NCBI GenBank assembly: GCA_003550305.1
Contig: QKYT01001136.1
Location: 5,828-19,086, forward strand
DNA: 13,259 bases
Direction: 5' to 3'
DNA from: Glomus cerebriforme
Taxonomy: Eukaryota > Glomeromycota > Glomeromycetes > Glomerales > Glomeraceae
Positions within the stretch are counted from its first letter, which is position 1. Every line of letters begins with the position of its first letter. The translations under genes and the position numbers were made by a program. A model generated the notes under the pieces. That model did no database searches. It saw only the letters and a list, made by a program, of their open reading frames with translations, and was not told the DNA's origin. Positions 7,589 to 13,259 of this stretch are shown in pieces.

Positions 7589-9919
7589 CTATCGTTTTAA
7601 ATTTATTTATTTCATTCGCGTATCTTTTTCATTTTCAAATTCGAAATTCGTCATTATTTCTCATTTATTCGATTCATTTTTATTTTTTTTCACGTGTTTC
7701 TTTTTCATTTACTATTTTTTTTATTGATTTTTGTTCTCAAATAAATTGTTTTTTTTCGCAAACATTTATATCTCGAGTGTTTTATTTCTGTTAGGTAATT
7801 GATGTAATGTGATTAATGTCGTAATTCACGTGATACCATATGTGTGCATTTCCATACAAGTTATATGTATTAATTATTTTTTAAATTGCATACATTATAC
7901 ATACATACATTTCTTGATATTATCTTTCAAGGATAATAATTATTATAAAATTATAAAATTTCCGAAAAAAAATTTTCTTGTTTTGGTTTTGAGGATTAAA
8001 TATTATCGACATATAAAATATATATACATTTGAAACTTTTAAACCAATTATGGAACATTGTAAATTTTTTTTTTTTATTGCTGATTGGATTAAGAAAAAT
8101 TTGGACCGGCATTATCTCGAGTAAATCTGGAAATTTTTGTTGTATATATATAGTTTCTGTTATTATGTCAGTGTTTAGTGATGATTGGTTTTCCCTTTAC
8201 ATAAAAGTTTTCAACCAATGATATTTATTTATTTATTTTTTTTTGTTTGCAATTTGAACTGGTTTAGTTTGAAAAAAAATACTGTATATATTTTATTCTC
8301 ATGATTTTTAGGTTGTGTCGTACAAAGACAATAAGACCACAATGATTATAATGTAAATCACATACAATCGATCGAACATTTGAAAAAATACTGACGGGTT
8401 ACGTACTATCGTAATCGTATGTCATCTCTTTTTTTATTCACGTTAATACTGCCGTTAATATTCGAAACATTTTCATTGTTATAAATTATATTATTTTTTT
8501 TTTTTTTTTTTTTTGCCCATCTTATATCACTCTTTGATCTCGTTTTTTTTTAAAAGAAAAAAAAAAGGAACAAGTTCTTTAATTCTTTTTTTTTTCTCTC
8601 TCTCTCTCTCTCGGAAACAAAACAAAACAAAACAAAAACAAAAAACAAAAACAAAACGTTCTTTGTTATATTTTTTTTTTTTAAAACAATGACCTTATTA
8701 TAATGAAGAAAAAAAAAACTTTAAATCCTAATTCTGAAAACAATAGCAAATTTTAATACAGTTTAACTTGTCCATTTGTGGCGTCCTTTTTTTTATAATT
8801 ACATATGTATGCGTACATAAATAAAAAAAGCCTAATTGGATATAATCTTTTTGAGATCAAAAAAGCGATTGTTTGCAAAAAAAAAAAAATATTTTGGATG
8901 TTCAAAAAAACTCCCCCGTTTTTGATAAGTTGAATGAAATAATGAGATGTCAAAAAGGTGAAAAATCATCATACAATGGATTAAGTTCAACTTATTATGT
9001 GGCGCAGTAATTTTAATAAAAAAGGGAAAATTTTTTCAATTGTTCTTATAAATAACATTTACATGAATGATATCATAATTTAATCATAATTTAATTTTAT
9101 TTAATACGTGCCACTTTTTTTTTTATTTTAGAAAAAGAGATTGATTATCCATTAATATAATTTATCAAACTCAATTGTTTCGTGCATGCAATCGTGTAAA
9201 CGTGTATGCACTTTTATTTATAAATTTAAATATAATAGGAAAATAAATCTTTTGGCAAAAAGAAGAGTGTCACTAATAAATTCCACGCAGTGTCATGATA
9301 TACTGTATATATCAGACACATTGATTGAAAAAAATTTACTAAATTTGATTGTTCGTATTATGTTATACAAAATGTACACGATCTGCACTCACGGACAAGC
9401 TTTAACCCCAACAATTGTACTCAGTCATCATTTCCTCTCATTTCAAGCCATTTTTATCATTTTTTTCTCTTTTTATTCCTTCTTTTTTCAATATTCGAGT
9501 TTTCTGGAATAAAATTATTGTGTGATTATATTTATTATTGATGCATAATGACTATTGGTATTACCTACTGTATATTTATTGGCGTAAATTATTTACTTAA
9601 AACAATCATATATTCTTTAAATACTTTAAAGAAAAGAACTGTAGAATTATTCATTGTTCAAATATTTCCAATTTGGTCTTGACCTATATATTAAAAAGAT
9701 ATTACAAATTACGTGTTCTTTGATTGCGGAGTTTCCTCATTTTATCATGTTACCCTAATATAATCTCCGGAACAATATACTTAATATTTTTTGTAGCCTG
9801 ATTATTTTTTTTTTGATGGCTGTGCTTTCTCCTAATTTTGGTATCAAAAGAAATTCTTATTTTCGTTTCACAGAAAAAATGGATTTTTTTCGTTCAGGGG
9901 GATTGATTACCAAATTTTA
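7589..9919. other. Intergenic stretch between the two BTB genes
   Basis: No convincing gene is seen. Open frames at 7809-8033 and 8030-8221 start at GTG/TTG and have Ile/Tyr/Phe-rich translations. One ATG-started frame at 9186-9512 (108 codons) has no recognisable domain; its C-terminal third is a Phe-rich stretch produced by T-rich DNA, and I do not call it. The region holds T-runs (for example about 8492-8514), the microsatellites at 8595-8657, and several TATATA tracts. Confidence 0.55.
8595..8657 (+). repeat. Compound microsatellite (TC)9 and (AAAAC)n
   Basis: Nine TC units (8595-8612) are followed after two bases by an AAAAC-type array (8615-8657) whose units vary from AAAAC to AAAAAAC. 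Such loci usually vary in length between strains. Confidence 0.85.
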
Positions 9920-9928
9920 TATATAAAT
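9920..9928 (+). promoter_or_regulatory. Putative TATA box of the BTB-BACK-TLDc gene
   Basis: TATATAAAT lies 206 bases before the ATG at 10134, a spacing similar to that of the first BTB gene. A second TATATA tract at about 10100-10106 is too close to the ATG to leave much leader but cannot be excluded. A T-run ending in TTTTAG at about 10067 resembles a splice acceptor in the leader, with no clear donor. Confidence 0.3.
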
Positions 9929-10133
9929 ACAAGTGTTTTTTTCTAAATACTTTCAGGTTTTTTAATTTTTTAAAGTTTTTTTTTTTTTTTATAATTTTTA
10001 ATTAAAAAATTTTTTAATTGGTGTAAATAAATAATAAACAATTTATCCAAGTCTTTTTTTTTTTTAGACACAAAGAAAAAATTATATATTTACATTATTA
10101 TATATACACCTTATATTACTGTATTATTAAAAA

Positions 10134-11667
10134 ATGTTAACCTATAGTCGTCCAAGATTACCACACCAAAGAATGCCATCATTACTACATCATCGTCATC
10201 ATCATGCGTCACCTACAAACACGGATTATGATATGATAATTTACGTTGGAAAAGAACCTTCAATTAGAACATTTCACGCGCATTCTGATATATTAAGAGA
10301 TCAATCCTCTTATTTTCTGGCCGCATTATCAAGTAGATGGATACAACGAGAGAACGGTTTGATAGTTTTTCGTAAACCAAATATTTCTCCTGAAGTATTT
10401 GAAGTTATTTTAAAGTATTTATCTTTCTTTTTTTTCGATATTTATCGTTATAATTCGTTTATATAATTTTTTTTATATTAATATTAAACCTTTTTTTTTT
10501 TTATGTAGTTTTTGTTATACGGGTCAGGCGAAATTACAAGATAAGGATGGCGCATTTGTGATTGAACTTTTGGTATCGGCTGACGAGATGATTCTAACTT
10601 CTTTAACTAGTTATATTCAAAAAAATTTTACAACTGCTCAATTATCATGGTTACAAGATAATTGTTTGGAAATAACTCAATTCGCTTTTCAATATCCTAC
10701 ATTTCTATCATTACAAAATGTTTGTTTAGAAACTATTTGTGATAATCCTTCAATATTATTTAAATCCCCAAAATTTTCTTCTTTTGAATCAACTATTTTA
10801 TTAGGTTTACTTCAACGTAATGAATTAAATTTATCTGAAGTGGAATTATGGGAATATATTATTAAATGGGGTATTAATCAAAATCCTAATATACCAAAAA
10901 ATCCTGCATCATGGAATTTAAATGATGTTAAAGCTGTTGAAAATTCAATAAGAGATTATATACCTTATATTAGATTTTATAATATGACTAGATCTGAATT
11001 TCAACGTTACGTTTGGCCTTACAAATGTCTTATTCCTAATGATGTATATGATTCTATAATGACTTATTTCTTAATGCCAGTTTTTAAAAGAGTACCAAGA
11101 GTAATTCAAAGAGGAACTGGTGCTCAATCTCGTTTAATTAATTGGGAACATTTAAAATATCTTTGTGGATGGATTGATCAAAGTGATTACGCATATTCTA
11201 TTGATAAATTACCATATCGTTTTGAATTATTAATGAGAAGTAGTAGAGATGGTTTTACTTCGGAATCTTTTCATCAATTATGTGATAATATTAAAGGAAC
11301 TATCGTTATAATGAAAGTAACTGGTACTGATGAACTCTTGGGTGGATATAATCCACTTACGTGGAATGTTAATACTGATGGTCGTACCTTGAATAGTTTT
11401 ATATTTTCTTTTAAAAGTGGACAATTAAAAGTACCTTGTGTTAGTTATATACAACGAAAATTTGCTGAAAAAGCTATTTATAAATTTAATGGTGATATTG
11501 AAGTAATTAATTTTGGTAATGGTGATTTAAGATTAGATTATAATTTTAATGAATCTTTTTCTTGTAGTGCTAAAAAAACTTCTTATGAAATTGGTATAAG
11601 AGATGATTCTTCAAGTTTTTGTGTTGAAAGTTTTGAAGTATTTAAGATTATTAATAGAAATGAATGA
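10134..11667 (+). CDS. BTB-BACK-TLDc domain protein, 479 aa, two exons
   Basis: Exon 1 (10134-10414) joins exon 2 (10509-11667) to give 1440 coding bases. The intron falls inside the BTB domain after EVIL, and splicing restores the strand NFCYTGQAKL. Domains: BTB about 31-130 (DYDMIIYVGKE, TFHAHSDILRDQSSYF), BACK-like helices about 135-240 (ELWEYIIKWGINQNP, IPYIRFYNMT), and TLDc about 303-477. TLDc landmarks are FELLMRSSRDGFTSESFH, LCDN, LLGGYNPLTW, FIFSF, FGNGDL, SYEIGIRD and a closing SFEVFKI. BTB-BACK proteins commonly act as Cullin-3 substrate adaptors, and TLDc domains are linked to oxidative-stress protection and V-ATPase binding; the role here is unknown. The N-terminal 30 residues are basic and His-rich (HHRHHH). 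The ATG at 10134 is the first after an in-frame stop at 10128. The length and domain order fit the large AM-fungal family; the reading frame is intact. Confidence 0.93.
10415..10508 (+). other. Spliceosomal intron (94 bp) within the BTB domain
   Basis: The donor is AA|GTATTT and the acceptor TTATGTAG|TT after a T-rich tract. Removal keeps the frame (phase 2; AA plus T makes Asn94) and restores the BTB strand. TATTAAT/TATTAAA near 10477-10486 could serve as branch site. The length is not a multiple of three. If retained, translation stops at 10464-10466, giving a 110-residue truncated BTB fragment. Confidence 0.9.
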
Positions 11668-11790
11668 TTCATTTTGAGAGAGGGGGGTTTTTTTTTGCGC
11701 TAATCATCATTATTTTTCTCTTTTTTTTTTTTTTTTCTTTTGTAATTTGTACATAGTTTATTAGTAAATTAATTTTCTTTTTTATGTAGT

Positions 11791-11809
11791 AATAAAATAT
11801 TTTAATAAA
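11791..11809 (+). terminator. Putative polyadenylation signals of the BTB-BACK-TLDc gene
   Basis: Two AATAAA hexamers (11791-11796 and 11804-11809) lie 124-142 bases after the stop, followed by A- and T-runs. The 3' region begins with a G6T9 run near 11684-11698. In AT-rich DNA the hexamer is weak evidence, but the position is right. Confidence 0.45.
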
Positions 11810-13044
11810 AAAAAAATATTAAATATTTTTTTTTTAGCTTTTTTAAAAAATTTGTCGTACTTTTCATAACTTATATTTTCTTTATTTTGGCAGTAATTTA
11901 TAATTCCGGCCAGAATTAAGGATTTTAAATCGGATTAATGAAACTATTATTAAAGGATAAAATAGTTCAATGTTATTGTAAAAAAAAAATTGTAAATTCA
12001 AATTCTAAATCTGAAAATAAATATTTATATAAAATTGATGATTTTAATCAAATTAAAAAAATATATATTTTTTTTATAATAATATTTTCTTTTACAGTTA
12101 ACTCTTCCTATAATAAAGTAGCCATCCTGCATCTCAAATTTTGTTATAATTTATAATGAAGAATTAATTAGTTCACTATGTTGAGGGGATTCAGTTGACA
12201 ATTATTATTGGCTATATGACAAATGATTTGTTATATCAAGTATTATTATCAAATTTTCTTTCTTCAATGTGACTTTGGCCAGTATTATAGCATTAAGAAA
12301 TTAACTATGTGACATATAAAGTATGACAAATATGATTTTATACATTGTAAAAAAAACTGTTTCCAAAATAAAACCATAAAAAACTTAATAATTTTTTTTT
12401 ACTAATAAGTTTTAGCAAATCAAAACAATTTTAAAAAGTTAAAAATTAGTTTTTTTTTGCAATTATTTTATCATTTAGTAGTTCAATTTAACTAATTTTT
12501 TTTTAAAAATATAACTTTAAATAAGCTCTATAAAATAAAAAACAGTTGATACATACAAATCAGATCACTGAATAATTGCAAAAATCTATTTTAGCAAAAA
12601 GTATTAATTTTGACATAGATTAGTTATGAATTGTATATTAATTTTCCAGAATCTTTTAGTAATATTATGGATACTAGACAATAGATCTGTAATAATAATA
12701 CATAATATTAATAATAAAGATTATAAAGAATATAGAAGATTTAAGAAAATAAGTACTAATAATAAAAAGTTAAATCCATATTTGAAAGTATAGCTTGTAA
12801 ATCTTTATTAATTCTAAAAATAATTAATAATTACAACTATTACATGGGTGGTATAAATATTAACTATGCAATTATTATTTAACACAATTAATTATTTATT
12901 AAATTTAGCTATTTTTATTCTTTTAATTATTAAATTTAATCTGTAAAAAATTAAATATAATAAAAGATCATAAAAGTTTTAGATTAAAATTAATTCACAA
13001 ATTAATTAAAATTTAGTAAATAATAATAGTATTAGAAAATGAAA
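11810..13044. other. AT-rich gene-free stretch with one weak small ORF
   Basis: No recognisable gene. An ATG-started frame at 11938-12156 (72 codons) begins MKLLLKDKIVQCYCKKKIVN and becomes hydrophobic and low-complexity. Its middle contains TTTTCTTTTACAG (ending near 12097), a good splice-acceptor look-alike, so it may be a decayed exon. Upstream, TAATTC and GAATTA (11901-11906, 11913-11918) flank CGGCCA. An imperfect hairpin lies at 12213-12237 around ACAAATGATTTGT. From 12340 to 13040 the DNA is almost only A/T with no structure I can name. Confidence 0.5.
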
Positions 13045-13070
13045 ATCATATGATTTGTAAATTATGTGAT
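13045..13070. repeat. 12-bp imperfect hairpin
   Basis: ATCATATGATTT, GT, AAATTATGTGAT pairs at 10 of 12 positions. It includes the palindrome AAATCATATGATTT (13043-13056). It lies at the border between AT-only DNA and the CpG-containing block that follows, so it may mark the edge of an element. Confidence 0.5.
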
Positions 13071-13120
13071 GGCCGGTCCAGAATGTGTGACAGGTTATGC
13101 TATAGGTGTCGTCAAAATTA

Positions 13121-13244
13121 ATTACGGATTTTACCACGGTTACGGCACGTGCCGTATTGCCGACCGTAAAAACCGTAATCCGTAAAACCTTAATGCCGTA
13201 TATAGTATTTATTCCGTAATGCCGTAATTCCGTTAATAATACGG
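13121..13244. repeat. Clustered CCGTA/TACGG repeat block with 16-bp palindrome
   Basis: CCGTA occurs seven times and TACGG three times within about 125 bases, as variants of CCGTAATNCCGTAA. At its heart is the perfect palindrome TACGGCACGTGCCGTA (13141-13156), carrying a CACGTG core. Flanking ATTACGG (13121) and CCGTAAT (13173-13179) make a larger imperfect hairpin. Base composition contrasts sharply with the preceding kilobase. The block runs close to the window end and may be part of a larger repeat. Confidence 0.8.
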
Positions 13245-13259
13245 CTATAAGATTTATTC

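Noticed and set aside
7295..7600. Plus-strand open frame overlapping the end of the standalone BTB gene
   Set aside because: It is a shifted-frame shadow of the BTB gene that runs into the T34/A21 block (poly-Phe then poly-Lys).
7809..8221. Two overlapping plus-strand open frames
   Set aside because: GTG and TTG starts, Ile/Tyr/Phe-rich noise, no domain.
8753..8953. Minus-strand open frame of 66 codons
   Set aside because: TTG start and homopolymer-derived composition.
9186..9512. ATG-started plus-strand frame of 108 codons
   Set aside because: The length is somewhat notable, but there is no recognisable motif and the end is a Phe-rich translation of T-rich DNA. Without transcript evidence I do not call it.
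1..13259. CRISPR array, rRNA genes or prokaryotic operon structure
   Set aside because: No regularly spaced direct repeats with unique spacers, no rRNA-like conserved blocks, and the genes are intron-containing with eukaryotic families.

Overview
This is an extremely AT-rich eukaryotic window, full of long A and T homopolymers. It looks like nuclear DNA of an arbuscular mycorrhizal fungus (Glomeromycotina, Rhizophagus-like). The strongest reason is the intact gene at 10134-11667. It encodes the BTB-BACK-TLDc architecture that is heavily expanded in these fungi, with a short GT-AG intron inside the BTB domain. The organism call is inference from recognised protein families, not from a search.

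Left flank (1 to about 3.1 kb): a graveyard of transposons. A decayed hAT transposase C-terminal region (192-825) is followed by a small tandem repeat (784-875). Next is a structurally complete but coding-dead Tc1-type element (981-2292). It has perfect 30-bp inverted ends, a TA target duplication, and a transposase broken by stops and frameshifts; two of its three DD34E catalytic residues are substituted. A 110-bp MITE-like foldback (2693-2802) lies further right.

Middle (3.1-6.7 kb): no gene is recognisable. The stretch holds homopolymers, several imperfect foldbacks and a 9-bp tandem repeat.

Gene-bearing part (6.7-11.8 kb): two plus-strand BTB-domain genes about 2.8 kb apart. The first (6895-7374) is a single-exon standalone BTB protein of 159 residues with a TATA box upstream. 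The second (10134-11667, intron 10415-10508) is a 479-residue BTB-BACK-TLDc protein with a histidine-rich N-terminus. Proteins of these families often act as adaptors for Cullin-3 ubiquitin ligases or in stress responses. No partner or pathway can be read from this sequence, and the two genes do not look like recent duplicates. The gap between them holds microsatellites and homopolymers, including T34 followed by A21.

Right flank (11.8-13.26 kb): AT-rich DNA with one weak small ORF. It ends in a strikingly different CpG-containing block (13071-13251) built from repeated CCGTA/TACGG units around a perfect 16-bp palindrome; this block may continue past the window edge.

I see no convincing new multi-gene system. 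The best leads are the transition-biased decay of the Tc1 element, the CCGTA/TACGG block, the 110-bp foldback, and the BTB gene pair with its in-domain intron.
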